Shown here: piece by piece, positions 15,318-23,251 of the stretch
Layout of the letters: each line of letters starts with the position of its first letter
Numbering within the stretch: position 1 is the first letter of the stretch
IMG/VR virus record: IMGVR_UViG_3300049893_000512
Coordinates: 1-29,442 of that record
Direction: 5' to 3' (one strand)
From: a virus
Length of the DNA stretch: 29,442 nt
The notes under the pieces: model-generated
What the model was told of the DNA's origin: nothing
The model's database searches: none
Seen by the model: only the letters and a program-made list of their open reading frames with translations
Made by a program: the position numbers and the translations under genes

Positions 15318-17938
15318 TGGCAGTTGATATTCGCGCCGATGCTACCTGCTCGATTGGGCCACTGATCAGTGCTTCAATTTCTGATGACTATGTGCAGGGA
15401 ACGGGCCTAATCAAGACAAGAGGCAACTGTGTTGTTAAGGGGCTGTACACGCCCAACGTCGGCAGCGCAGTGACGTTCAGCTACACAAAAAACGGGAGCA
15501 CGCGGCAGATCCCGCGCAAGCTGAGGGTTCTTAGCTCGTTCGCAGATCCGTGCCGTCAGACCACCACCATTGAATTGGGGTGCAAACTGACATACCTAGC
15601 TGACAAGCAAGAACCGATTGATTGGACGGCATTTGACGATCCAGCAAATGCCAATGAAACATCAGAAGATGCCAAAATCATTACGCTTCCCATTTCAGCC
15701 GCATCGGTGATGGATAAGTGCCTAACAGAACTAGGCATCACTGCAAACAGCAATCCTCTGACCAATAAGTTTTCTGTTGACAAATTTGATCTAGGCCCCG
15801 GCTACGTTACGGTCTTAAGTGATCTGCTGGTGTCTGAGAGCTATTGCGGTTACTTAGATGCCGACGAGCAGCTAAACGTTTTTAGTCTTGACGCTTCTGA
15901 CGACACCACCGGCCCAGTGATCGTACAAGACGACATTGTTGACCTTGGCAGCATTGGCGTCGGCCCACTTCCAGCTGAAACAGTTGTTGTTAGTTACTCA
16001 ACGCTAAAGCTAAACACAGGCAACGAAGACCCCAGTGCAGCCGATTGGGATACGGTCAGCTCCAGCAACGCCCACACGATTTACATCCCCTACACAGACA
16101 CAACAGGAACGCAGCAGTTCAGAGGGTACAACGTATTAGACAAGTCGTTTGTCTCAACCACGTACCAGCAGATTATCAAGCCCAATGGTGAGGTGGTCAA
16201 GGTTCCACGCTCACGCCGCACGATTGAGACGACAGGCTCCGTGGCGATTGTAGGGAGCCTAGTGACTGACTATCTCAAGAACGGAATGCAGTATTACAAC
16301 CAAGATGTCACAAGAGACACAAGCGAGTTTTTCTATTACGACGAGTGGGGAAATGAAACGCTTTACATCAGTGACACTCTGGGCGCACTTGCCCATCTTG
16401 CAGGTGATTTAGGCATTAACCAGTGGGTATTCACTCCCAATAGTGACTACGTTCAGCTGAGCACGGACACCGACCGCAGCATTGAGTACATCGTTCGCCG
16501 CACCTACACGGTTGGTGAGTTTCAGCGCGTCATTACGGAGAGCTATGGACCTTGGACCCGCACGATCGCAGGTCAACAGGCGATTGCTGCAGCTGCGCAG
16601 GATTTGACCACCTCCATTCAGGTCAACGCGCTAATTGCCAAGTTGTTCCCTAAGTCTGGTGGAGTTGGTAACCGTGGTCTGTTTTCGTTGGGCGTTGAAG
16701 TCAGCACACAGCGCCGAACCGAAGGCCAGATTGCTCCAACCGACTCAAGCCTGATCAACGCTGCCAACGCCAGTGGTGGTGACCCGAGCAATGGCTATAG
16801 GACAGAGAGCAGTGCCGAGCTGGAACTAGCTATCGGCAGCGCAACAGCGCAGCGCCGCATTGAGTTTCGAATGCCTTATGCACCTGACGACACATTCATC
16901 AAAAATGATGGGCCGCCGGTGACCTATAACTCAGAACCCAGCGATGCAGCTGAAAAGGCAAATCTATACGGACGCGTTCAAAACAGGTTGCTGTTAGGCA
17001 ACCGATCTGGAATGAACCTCCAGCTTGCACCGGAAAAGCTGCCAACCAGGCCGTTTGCTCCGTTTGTCGTAAGCGCTGGGGGAGCTTCTGCAACGTATCG
17101 GACGAACGGCACCAGCTGGCAACTGAGTAGCGATGGTGTGCTGGTCAGCGTAGATGCGTTGTTTTGGGGCGGTGCTGGGGCTACTCCAGGCACATCAGCG
17201 TGGTTTCCAACAGCTCCAGGCATTACTGAGCTACCACCGACTCCAACCATTACTAACACTGCACCTACCAGTGTTATTGGGACGGTTGCGACCGTTGGCA
17301 CGAACCCGCAGACCACGCTTAATGCTGCGTTTCCAAGTGCCACTAGCGGCCAAGGTGTTCAGGACTTGGCCACTGACGAGTTTTGGAAATACAACGGTAC
17401 GAGTTGGGTCAACGTCGGTACAACGCCGGGTCCGACGATGACGGTCACGTCTGTCGTGCCGGTCTGGAACGAAACCGTACTAGCAGTCGGCCGGACGAGC
17501 ACCAAGTTGCAGGTGACCAGCCTGCCCTATGCGCTGAGCCTTCTCACGGAGGTGGCAGTGACGACGCAGACCGCGTTGGTCGTCACCAAGATTCTCAAGG
17601 TTGAGGTTCCTGCGGCCGATGTAACCGTGGCCGGTGGGGCGCCTGCTGTGAGCATTGGCGTTGCCCTGCGGCCACCAGCAGCGGATGTGGCAGTTGCAGG
17701 CGCAGCTCCAGCGGTTTCGACGGCGACGGTCGTTCAGGTGCCCGCTGCCGATGTGGTCGTGGTTGGTGCTGCACCAACTGTGGTGGCCAGCCTGACAGTG
17801 GTGTTGGTGCCAGCTGCCAATGTCACCGTGAGCGGGGCTACGCCCGATCTGCAGGCCGGCGACGACTACTACACCAACCTGGCCACGCAGTTCTTCACGC
17901 TGCTGCGGGATTGGCGGGTGGATTGGTGGGGCGACTGA
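15317..17938 (+). CDS. Large tail hub / central fibre protein
   Basis: An 873-residue tail-tip protein. The N-terminal 200 residues resemble a baseplate-hub organisation: beta-rich RKLRVLSSFADPCRQTTTIE, then a helix (ISAASVMDKCLTELGI) and a GPGYVTVLSDLLVSESY-x2-YLDADEQLNVFSLD segment. The middle is beta-strand-rich. About residues 600-720 carry fibre-like linkers (TYRTNGTSWQLSSDG, FWKYNGTSWVNVG). Residues about 764-843 hold four tandem repeats of roughly 22 residues (VPAADVTVAGGAPAVS type). The last 30 residues are acidic and Trp-rich (DWRVDWWGD). I start at the ATG that shares one base with the upstream TAA; an upstream in-frame start would overlap the previous gene needlessly. Confidence 0.82.
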   Translation: MAVDIRADATCSIGPLISASISDDYVQGTGLIKTRGNCVVKGLYTPNVGSAVTFSYTKNGSTRQIPRKLRVLSSFADPCRQTTTIELGCKLTYLADKQEPIDWTAFDDPANANETSEDAKIITLPISAASVMDKCLTELGITANSNPLTNKFSVDKFDLGPGYVTVLSDLLVSESYCGYLDADEQLNVFSLDASDDTTGPVIVQDDIVDLGSIGVGPLPAETVVVSYSTLKLNTGNEDPSAADWDTVSSSNAHTIYIPYTDTTGTQQFRGYNVLDKSFVSTTYQQIIKPNGEVVKVPRSRRTIETTGSVAIVGSLVTDYLKNGMQYYNQDVTRDTSEFFYYDEWGNETLYISDTLGALAHLAGDLGINQWVFTPNSDYVQLSTDTDRSIEYIVRRTYTVGEFQRVITESYGPWTRTIAGQQAIAAAAQDLTTSIQVNALIAKLFPKSGGVGNRGLFSLGVEVSTQRRTEGQIAPTDSSLINAANASGGDPSNGYRTESSAELELAIGSATAQRRIEFRMPYAPDDTFIKNDGPPVTYNSEPSDAAEKANLYGRVQNRLLLGNRSGMNLQLAPEKLPTRPFAPFVVSAGGASATYRTNGTSWQLSSDGVLVSVDALFWGGAGATPGTSAWFPTAPGITELPPTPTITNTAPTSVIGTVATVGTNPQTTLNAAFPSATSGQGVQDLATDEFWKYNGTSWVNVGTTPGPTMTVTSVVPVWNETVLAVGRTSTKLQVTSLPYALSLLTEVAVTTQTALVVTKILKVEVPAADVTVAGGAPAVSIGVALRPPAADVAVAGAAPAVSTATVVQVPAADVVVVGAAPTVVASLTVVLVPAANVTVSGATPDLQAGDDYYTNLATQFFTLLRDWRVDWWGD
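17606..17845 (+). repeat. Four tandem VPAADV-type coding repeats
   Basis: Near the 3' end of the hub gene, units start VPAADVTVAGG, PPAADVAVAGA, VPAADVVVVGA and VPAANVTVSGA; the last unit is truncated. Confidence 0.75.
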
Positions 17939-17942
17939 TCGC

Positions 17943-17954
17943 CGGCAACCTTGG
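17943..17954 (+). promoter_or_regulatory. Start-associated motif, gene at 17972
   Basis: CGGCAACCTTGG, 17 bases before the ATG, shortly after the hub gene stop. Confidence 0.65.
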
Positions 17955-17971
17955 TGTAGCGCAGGTGCGGT

Positions 17972-18331
17972 ATGGCGGCCCCGAATCTCAAGCAGCCGAC
18001 AACGATCACAGGCAAGACAGCACGCTATGCGGTGACTGCCAGCCTTGCTGCTGCGCTGAGCAATAGCGCCGCATCGGGCAAGGTGCTGAAGATTAACAGC
18101 GTTTACTGCGCCAATGTGGACGGCACCAACAGCGCAGACATTGATCTAACTATTTACAACGGCACCACCGACTACTACTTAGCTAAAACCATCACAGTGC
18201 CTGCGGATGCGACGCAGGTGTTGGTAACCAGAGAAGGATACATCTATCTTGAGGAAGGGGATAGTCTACGGGCCAAGGCATCAGCCGTCAGTGATCTTGA
18301 GCTTGTGGTTGGTTACGAGGAGATCAGCTGA
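17972..18331 (+). CDS. Small beta-rich tail protein
   Basis: A 119-residue protein, probably a single beta-sandwich: GKVLKINSVYCANVDGTNSADIDLTIYNG, then TITVPADATQVLVTREGYIYLEEGDSL and a last strand. This arrangement (strand, xVYxxN-x-DGTxSxDxDLxIYN, PADATQVLV) is typical of a small tail-surface protein family I have seen in cyanobacterial and marine phages. The role is probably receptor-side decoration or fibre attachment. A motif copy lies 17 bases before the ATG, and its stop shares a base with the next start. Confidence 0.75.
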   Translation: MAAPNLKQPTTITGKTARYAVTASLAAALSNSAASGKVLKINSVYCANVDGTNSADIDLTIYNGTTDYYLAKTITVPADATQVLVTREGYIYLEEGDSLRAKASAVSDLELVVGYEEIS

Positions 18332-19248
18332 TGATCGGCCTGAACGGCGGCCTGTTGGGCTCTCAACGCAGCACTTCAACCACCTCAGCGGCAGGCGTGT
18401 GGGTTGGGAACGAGCAGGCATTGCTTCAACGTGCCGGGACATGGCCTCTGCTTGGCGTCCAGGTCAGTTATCTCGTTGTAGGCGGTGGTGGTAGCGGCGG
18501 CGCCCGTGTCGGCGGTGGTGGTGGTGCAGGCGGCCTTAAGACCGGCAGCATCCTGCTGAGCTACGGCACCTCCTATACGGTCACGGTTGGTGGTGGTGGT
18601 GCGGCCGTTACGCAGTCAGGCAGCACTGGCCTAGTCGGCAATGCTGGTTCTGCTTCTGTATTTGGCTCAATTAGCGTCTCAGGAGGTGGAGGCGGTGGTG
18701 CCTACAACGGCATCAGTGCAACGAGCGGTGGATCAGGTGGTGGTGCTGGTGGTTACAACAGCGGTGCATCAGCTAACGGCGCATCAGGCACGAGCGGTCA
18801 AGGGTATGCCGGCGGCAATGGCGTCAGCGGTGGCGCAGGCGGCGGTGGTGGTTCTTCGGCAGTGGGCAACAACGGAACCACCAACAACGGTGGCGCCGGT
18901 GGCGCTGGCACCTCGTCGTCAATTACTGGAAGCGCTGTTACTTATGCCGGCGGCGGCGGTGGTGCTGGCGATTCGTCTGGTGGCGCAGGCGGTAGCGGAG
19001 GTGGGGGCGCTGGTACTACCGGCACCACAACACCGGCAACCTCTGGAACAGTCAACACCGGCAGCGGTGGTGGTGGGGTCCGAAACAGCACCGATGGCAG
19101 CAACTTTGTTTCAGGTGCCGGCGGTTCTGGAGTTGTGATCATCAGTGCGCCAATCGCAGCGACAAGCACGACAGGCAGTCCAACTGTGACCACATCCGGT
19201 GCGAATACGATCTATAAGTTCACGGGGTCAGGGAGCATCACCTTCTAA
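18331..19248 (+). CDS. Glycine-rich tail fibre / adhesin
   Basis: A 305-residue protein with a short N-terminal attachment part (about 1-45), then SYLVVGGGGSGG at about 50. From there to residue 275 runs a glycine-rich region with blocks GGGGGAGG, GGGAGG and GGSGGGGAG separated by Ser, Asn and Ala stretches. The end is a beta strand series (GVVIISAPIA, NTIYKFTGSGSITF). This is the layout of the 'glycine-rich domain' of tail fibre tips. In T4-like S16 adhesins, packed polyglycine II helices form the receptor tip, which is the best model here. Such regions vary fast. TGATG overlap with the upstream gene and TAATG with the next. Confidence 0.85.
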   Translation: MIGLNGGLLGSQRSTSTTSAAGVWVGNEQALLQRAGTWPLLGVQVSYLVVGGGGSGGARVGGGGGAGGLKTGSILLSYGTSYTVTVGGGGAAVTQSGSTGLVGNAGSASVFGSISVSGGGGGGAYNGISATSGGSGGGAGGYNSGASANGASGTSGQGYAGGNGVSGGAGGGGGSSAVGNNGTTNNGGAGGAGTSSSITGSAVTYAGGGGGAGDSSGGAGGSGGGGAGTTGTTTPATSGTVNTGSGGGGVRNSTDGSNFVSGAGGSGVVIISAPIAATSTTGSPTVTTSGANTIYKFTGSGSITF

Positions 19249-19481
19249 TGGCACATTTTGCTGAGCTTGACAAAGACGGCTACGTCATCAGCGTTGTTGT
19301 AGTCAATAACGCCGAATTGATGGTGGATGGCGACGAGAGCGAGAGCGCAGGAGTGGCATTTCTGAAGTCGTTGTATGGGCATAGCCGGTGGAAACGCACC
19401 AGCTACAGCGGGGCATTTCGTGGCTGTTATGCAGGGATCGGGTATCGGTACGACGCTTCGAGCGACACATTTATCCCGTAG
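19248..19481 (+). CDS. Conserved cyanophage-type small protein (MAHFAELD family)
   Basis: A 77-residue protein beginning MAHFAELDKDGYVISVVVVNN, with SAGVAFLKSLYG, WKRTSYSGAFRGCYAGIGYRYD and a C-terminal DTFIP. I recognise this as a small protein common in marine phages, especially those of picocyanobacteria, where it lies among tail fibre genes. Its role is not known to me; its usual location suggests a structural or host-adhesion accessory. The start overlaps the stop of the adhesin gene by one base. Confidence 0.88.
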   Translation: MAHFAELDKDGYVISVVVVNNAELMVDGDESESAGVAFLKSLYGHSRWKRTSYSGAFRGCYAGIGYRYDASSDTFIP

Positions 19482-19493
19482 GGGCAACCTAGC
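19482..19493 (+). promoter_or_regulatory. Start-associated motif, gene at 19514
   Basis: GGGCAACCTAGC, beginning right after the previous stop codon and ending exactly 20 bases before the GTG. Confidence 0.65.
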
Positions 19494-19513
19494 CTCACAG
19501 CCTTGTAGCACCC

Positions 19514-19945
19514 GTGGCGGTCACGATCAGCCTGTACGACCACACCGCAAAGCGCTTTGCTGATGGGTCCAACAGCACCTCAGATACCTACAAGCTAATG
19601 CTGTGCTCAGCTGCCACCTTCTCGGGAGCTAACACCACGCTGGCTGGCATCACCAAAACGGAACTCAGCACCGCCAATGGCTATACCGCTGGTGGGGCAA
19701 CGCTAAGCGGCGTGACCGTGACGCAGACCGGCAACGATGCCGCGTTTGACGCTAACGATGTGACCTGGACTGCCTCAGGCGGCACGTTGGGCCCCGCTGC
19801 CTACGCGATCCTCTACAACGACACCGACGCCAACGATCCACCAGTGGCACTTATTGACTTTGGTGGTAACCAGAGCGCTGGTGATGGAACAGACTTCAAA
19901 GTGATCTGGAATGCCTCAGGCATTGTGACCTTCACGGTGGCTTGA
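19514..19945 (+). CDS. Small tail-surface protein, paralogue 1
   Basis: A 143-residue beta-rich protein. It shares a C-terminal pattern with the gene at 24714: DANDVTWTASGG-x5-YAILYND, then IDFGG and WNASGIVTFTVA. The N-terminal part carries LYDHTAKRFADGSN and YKLMLCSAATFSG, echoed by LKVMLCSVGATG in the next gene. Probably a small fibre or tail-surface module that has been duplicated. It starts with GTG and has no Shine-Dalgarno sequence, but a motif copy (GGGCAACCTAGC) ends exactly 20 bases upstream, directly after the previous stop. Confidence 0.78.
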   Translation: MAVTISLYDHTAKRFADGSNSTSDTYKLMLCSAATFSGANTTLAGITKTELSTANGYTAGGATLSGVTVTQTGNDAAFDANDVTWTASGGTLGPAAYAILYNDTDANDPPVALIDFGGNQSAGDGTDFKVIWNASGIVTFTVA

Positions 19946-19946
19946 T

Positions 19947-20351
19947 ATGGCAACCACTACCACGATCAGCCAGAAGGAACTCAAGCGTCAGGCCGGGCTG
20001 GTGTTTGAGGGCAAGACGCTCAAGGTCATGCTCTGCAGCGTCGGCGCAACTGGCTACACGTCTGAGAGCACGGTGGCCAACTGGCAAAGCGTAGAGAAGA
20101 GTGGCAACGGCTACGTGCGTTACTCCACCACGATTGCCACAGGCGCCTATGACGCCACCACCGGCACTTACAAGCTGCCCGACATTGATGCTGCCTTCAC
20201 CGCCACTGGTGTGGGCTACAGCTACGACCGCATCGTGCTCTTTATTGACGGTGAGACGTACATCCATAGCTTGATCGCTGAGGATCCGAATATCACCCTC
20301 TCAGCTGGTCAAACGCAGACGTACCGCCTCAGCCTGCGTCAGGATGATTGA
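19947..20351 (+). CDS. Small tail-surface protein, paralogue 2
   Basis: A 134-residue protein, one base after paralogue 1. LKRQAGLVFEGKTLKVMLCSVGATG near the start and GTYKLPDIDAAFTATGVGYSYDRIVLFIDGETY in the second half match the layout of its neighbours: a Lys-Val-Met-Leu-Cys strand, a GTYKL turn, an A-x-FTATG strand and a final solvent-facing sheet. The N-terminal 12 residues are Thr/Lys-rich. Function unknown beyond probable virion surface component. The stop overlaps the next start (TGATG). Confidence 0.78.
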   Translation: MATTTTISQKELKRQAGLVFEGKTLKVMLCSVGATGYTSESTVANWQSVEKSGNGYVRYSTTIATGAYDATTGTYKLPDIDAAFTATGVGYSYDRIVLFIDGETYIHSLIAEDPNITLSAGQTQTYRLSLRQDD

Positions 20352-21484
20352 TGAGCACGCAGATCAACGTCACGGTTGACTCTGGCGGCCTTCGGCAGCG
20401 TGATAAACAACAGCGTCATGCGCTGCGGCTTGGCAAGGTTGAAGCAGACAATCAGCGCAAGGTAGAGGCACGCGCCACAGACGCACGCACAGCTGAACTG
20501 CGCAAAGCGCTGTTGGGCACAGACGGCAAGCCGTTGTTTGGCACACCGACACCTGCAACATTGCGTCGGGATGAGCCGGCGGCCTTTCGCACAGCAAGCA
20601 TGTATGAAGCATTACTAAAGCCCAGCAATAGCAGTATTTCTGGACTGGAGTTGAGCTTTGACGTGCAAGTCAAAGGCGGTTCTGCATTTGCCGTGAAAAC
20701 CACTAAGAGATGGCGAGCTGATTCTAACGAGTTTGGATTTAGTGGCACCGGCTTTATTTATTATGACAATCTAGATATTTATGCAACTGATATTATTGAG
20801 CGCTTGCCAGCAGGCGGTCCCATACCTTCTCAGCCAGCAATGCGCTTTAAGAGATGGCCAGCGATCTTAAACAAAGGGACATACAAAAGTGAGATCAACT
20901 ACATCATTGAGATTGACGATCGCATCAATGCAGCAACCCGCAAGCCAGCAGGCAAGAAGCCTCCTGGCGATTTCACGCTGGAGTTCTACCTCCAACTAAG
21001 CGAAACGGCCGTGTCATCTGGTGCTGTTTACAGTGGCTTTCGCCAGTTTGCGCTGGAGCTACGAAATCCAGTGACAGACGACTTGTTCGCTGAAATTATT
21101 AGCTATACAGAAGACGATCCAAACAGCGGCAACAACTGTGTCGCCATCTATGGGTGGCTAGATAACAATGGCAATGAGCAGCAAAAAACGGATGTAATTG
21201 TATCTAACGCGCACCAGTGGCACCACTACGCTATTTGCCGCAAAAGCGGTCAGCTTTCTGCATACCTTGATGGGGCGCGGGTCTCTGGCCCACATGCGAC
21301 TACCTATGCAGCGACATCCAATGGGCTAGACATCTATCTAATCAGCAAAGCTGACCAAACTATTGACTACGGGACGGTTGGGTTGCCGCTGTACACACCA
21401 GATGCTGCACGCGTCTCTAATGTTTTGTTCAGCACCAAAGCGCTCTATGACGGACCCTTTACGCCAACGTACTTAGCGCCATGA
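20351..21484 (+). CDS. Tail fibre with C-terminal concanavalin/LamG-like domain
   Basis: A 377-residue protein. Residues 1-60 are a highly charged helix (RQRDKQQRHALRLGKVEADN) likely to trimerise. From about residue 205 the sequence has the hallmarks of a concanavalin A-like (LamG type) lectin fold: DFTLEFYLQL, later HQWHHYAICRKSGQLSAYLDG followed by a final strand ending LFSTKALYDG. Such domains bind sugars on the host surface. I choose the ATG at 20351 (sharing a base with the upstream stop) over a TTG one codon earlier. Bases of about 20590-21100 are AT-richer than the neighbours, as is common for receptor-binding genes. Confidence 0.83.
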   Translation: MSTQINVTVDSGGLRQRDKQQRHALRLGKVEADNQRKVEARATDARTAELRKALLGTDGKPLFGTPTPATLRRDEPAAFRTASMYEALLKPSNSSISGLELSFDVQVKGGSAFAVKTTKRWRADSNEFGFSGTGFIYYDNLDIYATDIIERLPAGGPIPSQPAMRFKRWPAILNKGTYKSEINYIIEIDDRINAATRKPAGKKPPGDFTLEFYLQLSETAVSSGAVYSGFRQFALELRNPVTDDLFAEIISYTEDDPNSGNNCVAIYGWLDNNGNEQQKTDVIVSNAHQWHHYAICRKSGQLSAYLDGARVSGPHATTYAATSNGLDIYLISKADQTIDYGTVGLPLYTPDAARVSNVLFSTKALYDGPFTPTYLAP

Positions 21485-21609
21485 CCACCCCACCGCCCAA
21501 CCCGCAGGCGCTGATCGCAGCGGCCAAGCAGCAAACCGCCGCTAACCGATATGCCCTGCTACGCAAGGCAGCAGATGCACGGTTGGTGCAGAAGGTCGTC
21601 AAGAGCTAA
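21481..21609 (+). CDS. Tiny helical protein
   Basis: A 42-residue frame starting on an ATGA overlap with the fibre gene. The product begins MTTPPPNPQALIAAAKQQ and continues as one basic helix (NRYALLRKAADARLVQKVVK). The precise coupling and clean helical pattern support a real gene. I cannot assign a function. Confidence 0.55.
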   Translation: MTTPPPNPQALIAAAKQQTAANRYALLRKAADARLVQKVVKS

Positions 21610-21611
21610 GC

Positions 21612-21623
21612 CGCTAACCTAAA
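21612..21623 (+). promoter_or_regulatory. Start-associated motif, tail chaperone
   Basis: CGCTAACCTAAA, 22 bases before the ATG. A weak copy, closest to that at 126-137. Confidence 0.4.
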
Positions 21624-21645
21624 TACATAATGACTTCGCAGCTCC

Positions 21646-22212
21646 ATGCTGTCCTTTGTTAAGCCACCGGCTCCTCGTAAGACACGCCTGATCGGCAACG
21701 ACCAATGCGGGGTGCTGGAGGTTGAGGAGCGGGGTGGGCTGACGGTGGGTGAATCCGCCGCCATCAGCGAACTGCTGGCGGATGAGCAGAGCAGCTTTGT
21801 TCGCGGTGCGCAGATCGCAGACCAGATCGCCACAGAGGAAAACATCTCGCTGGCCGAGGCGTTTTCCATCGTGGAGAAATCCATCAGTGGTCAGCCGCTG
21901 GAGGACAAAGCAGAGGCGATCCGCTTGAAGCACGCTGAGCGCATTGCGGAGGTAGCGCGGGTGTACGCCTTAGCAGGGCAGAGGAATCTGGAGGCCACGG
22001 TCACTTCGCTGGTGAGGTCGCGTTGTGGTGCTCCCGAGTGGACCTTGGCTGACACCCGCGCTATGGCCAAACCCCTGTTTGATGGGCTGTGGCAGTTAGC
22101 GCAGGATGAGCAGGAAGCAGAAGCCATGCCGTCTGAGCCGCCATCCGCTGAGGATCTGGGAAAGCCGCGGCGGGGACGTGGCAGAAGCCGACAACCGATT
22201 GGGCTGCAATAG
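21646..22212 (+). CDS. Tail assembly chaperone, short form (lambda G-like)
   Basis: A 188-residue acidic, largely helical protein. Helices include LTVGESAAISELLADE, SLAEAFSIVEKSISG and DTRAMAKPLFDGLWQLAQDEQEAEA. It ends with a basic tail (PRRGRGRSR) produced only in the zero frame. Codons 171-173 read CTG-GGA-AAG, giving the heptamer G GGA AAG used by phage lambda for its G-to-GT shift. Tail assembly chaperones coat the tape measure before tube polymerisation. This one lies about 7.6 kb after the tape-measure gene rather than directly before it. A motif copy is 22 bases upstream of the ATG. Confidence 0.78.
   Translation: MLSFVKPPAPRKTRLIGNDQCGVLEVEERGGLTVGESAAISELLADEQSSFVRGAQIADQIATEENISLAEAFSIVEKSISGQPLEDKAEAIRLKHAERIAEVARVYALAGQRNLEATVTSLVRSRCGAPEWTLADTRAMAKPLFDGLWQLAQDEQEAEAMPSEPPSAEDLGKPRRGRGRSRQPIGLQ
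22158..22164 (+). other. Programmed -1 frameshift site GGGAAAG
   Basis: The heptamer fits X XXY YYZ in the zero frame (G GGA AAG) and is the same heptamer used by lambda gene G. After the slip the ribosome reads GCC from base 22164 in the -1 frame, which stays open to 22820. A GC-rich stretch containing GCCGCGGC follows immediately and could form a stimulatory structure. Confidence 0.85.
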
Positions 22213-22820
22213 CGTTTGAGCTATTCACCGGCTACCCCGGCCAGTACAACCGCAGCACCTTCCACGCGGAACTGAGGCAGGAGGTGCTGGCGGCTTGGCG
22301 CGAGCTGAGTCGAATCCGCCGGGATGCCGCGGCCATCACCGAGCTGCCCACTGCGCAGTTGATGGCGCTCACCGCCAACTTGAACCGCGACCCCAAGCGC
22401 AAGCCGGACCCGTTCACCGCGGCGGACTTCACCTGCTTCCGCGAGCGAGAGCGGCCGGAGGACGCCTTCACGCCGGAGGTGGCGGCAGTGGCGTTGGACC
22501 TACGCGCCGAGAACAACGCACCGCCGTTGTTGCTGGCGGTCTGGCCGCAGATCTTGGCGTCTGCCAAGAACGGCGCTGCAGCCAAGCCGTTAGAGGTGCG
22601 GGCCTACCGCAGCGATGACGAAGCGGTGTGGGTGTTGGCGCCGAAGTGGGAGGGCCGCCATTGCCGCGGTGGGTTGGTGCTGGTGCGTGGCCGCGTCATT
22701 GGCCCGATCACGCTGCGGGACATTGACAAGCCGCTGATCACCCACCGGCTGGTGGTGCCTGAGAAGCCAGGCGCCGGCTGGATTGAGGCGGGGTGTCTGC
22801 TGCTGGCGGCGGAATCCTAG
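22164..22820 (+). CDS. Tail assembly chaperone, T-like extension made by -1 frameshift
   Basis: This frame has no ATG, GTG or TTG between the in-frame stop at 22149-22151 and the GTG at 22284, yet it reads as sensible protein from the slippery site: QKPTTDWAAIAFELFTGYPG, then the helix around 22284. Further on comes ALTANLNRDPKRKPDPFTAADF, a signature of T-type extensions (N-x-NRDPKRKP-x-x-F-x-x-x-DF). The fused GT product would be about 391 residues: 173 from the zero frame plus 218. The GTG at 22284 is therefore an internal codon. The C-terminal 100 residues (EAVWVLAPKWEGRHCRGGLVLVRG) are beta-rich and longer than in lambda. Confidence 0.82.
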   Translation, partial: AAAGTWQKPTTDWAAIAFELFTGYPGQYNRSTFHAELRQEVLAAWRELSRIRRDAAAITELPTAQLMALTANLNRDPKRKPDPFTAADFTCFRERERPEDAFTPEVAAVALDLRAENNAPPLLLAVWPQILASAKNGAAAKPLEVRAYRSDDEAVWVLAPKWEGRHCRGGLVLVRGRVIGPITLRDIDKPLITHRLVVPEKPGAGWIEAGCLLLAAES

Positions 22821-22821
22821 G
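22810..22821 (+). promoter_or_regulatory. Start-associated motif, gene at 22825
   Basis: CGGAATCCTAGG, overlapping the chaperone stop and three bases before the ATG. Confidence 0.55.
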
Positions 22822-22824
22822 GGC

Positions 22825-23235
22825 ATGGATGTGCTCACCCTGCGGCAAGAACTGGAGTCGCTGCTCGTTGATGAGCTGGGCACCTACACCTTGGGCAATG
22901 GCGCCGTGACGCCGGCTGTTGCGGTGCGTGCCACAGGTGAGGCAATGCCATCAGGCACCAAGGTGTCAGGGGTGGAGCTGATCATCCGCCGCAACCCAGA
23001 CCTAGAGCCGGTCAACGCCTACCAGCGGGAGGTGGCGCTGCGCAAATGGCGGGTGTACCTCGTCGATTGGGCGGGAGATCGCAACCTTGAGCAGCTGGCG
23101 GGGCGAGTGGTGTACGCCTACCCCGGCTGCGAAGTGGAGACGGTCAACGTACCCGAAGGCGCTGGTCCGCAACACCAGATGCGACTGGTCATCACCACTG
23201 GCCCGGATGGGTTGGTGAGTGGCGGGGCAACATGA
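22825..23235 (+). CDS. Possible tail terminator-like protein
   Basis: A 136-residue alpha/beta protein: an opening helix LRQELESLLVDELGTYTLGNG, strands around KVSGVELIIRRNP, a central KWRVYLVDWAG, a helix NLEQLAGRVVYAYPG and a closing strand MRLVITT. The layout of an N-terminal helix, a sheet and a late helix resembles tail-terminator or neck proteins, and I recall similar proteins of unknown function in cyanobacterial phages. The start is the ATG at 22825, three bases after a CGGAATCCTAGG motif that overlaps the upstream stop. An upstream in-frame start would lie within the chaperone gene. Confidence 0.68.
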   Translation: MDVLTLRQELESLLVDELGTYTLGNGAVTPAVAVRATGEAMPSGTKVSGVELIIRRNPDLEPVNAYQREVALRKWRVYLVDWAGDRNLEQLAGRVVYAYPGCEVETVNVPEGAGPQHQMRLVITTGPDGLVSGGAT

Positions 23236-23237
23236 GC

Positions 23238-23249
23238 CGGAAATCTCGG
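23238..23249 (+). promoter_or_regulatory. Start-associated motif, gene at 23252
   Basis: CGGAAATCTCGG, two bases before the ATG, followed by GT as in the minus-strand copy at 10053-10064. Confidence 0.6.
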
Positions 23250-23251
23250 GT

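Noticed and set aside
18331-19248. Low-complexity artefact or CRISPR-like repeat
   Set aside because: The GGT/GGC-rich repeats are in frame and encode a glycine-rich fibre tip with coherent ends; spacers and conserved palindromic repeats are absent.
22284-22820. Independent gene starting at GTG 22284
   Set aside because: Sensible coding sequence continues upstream in the same frame to the GGGAAAG slip site, with no start codon in between, so 22284 is an internal Val codon of a frameshifted product.
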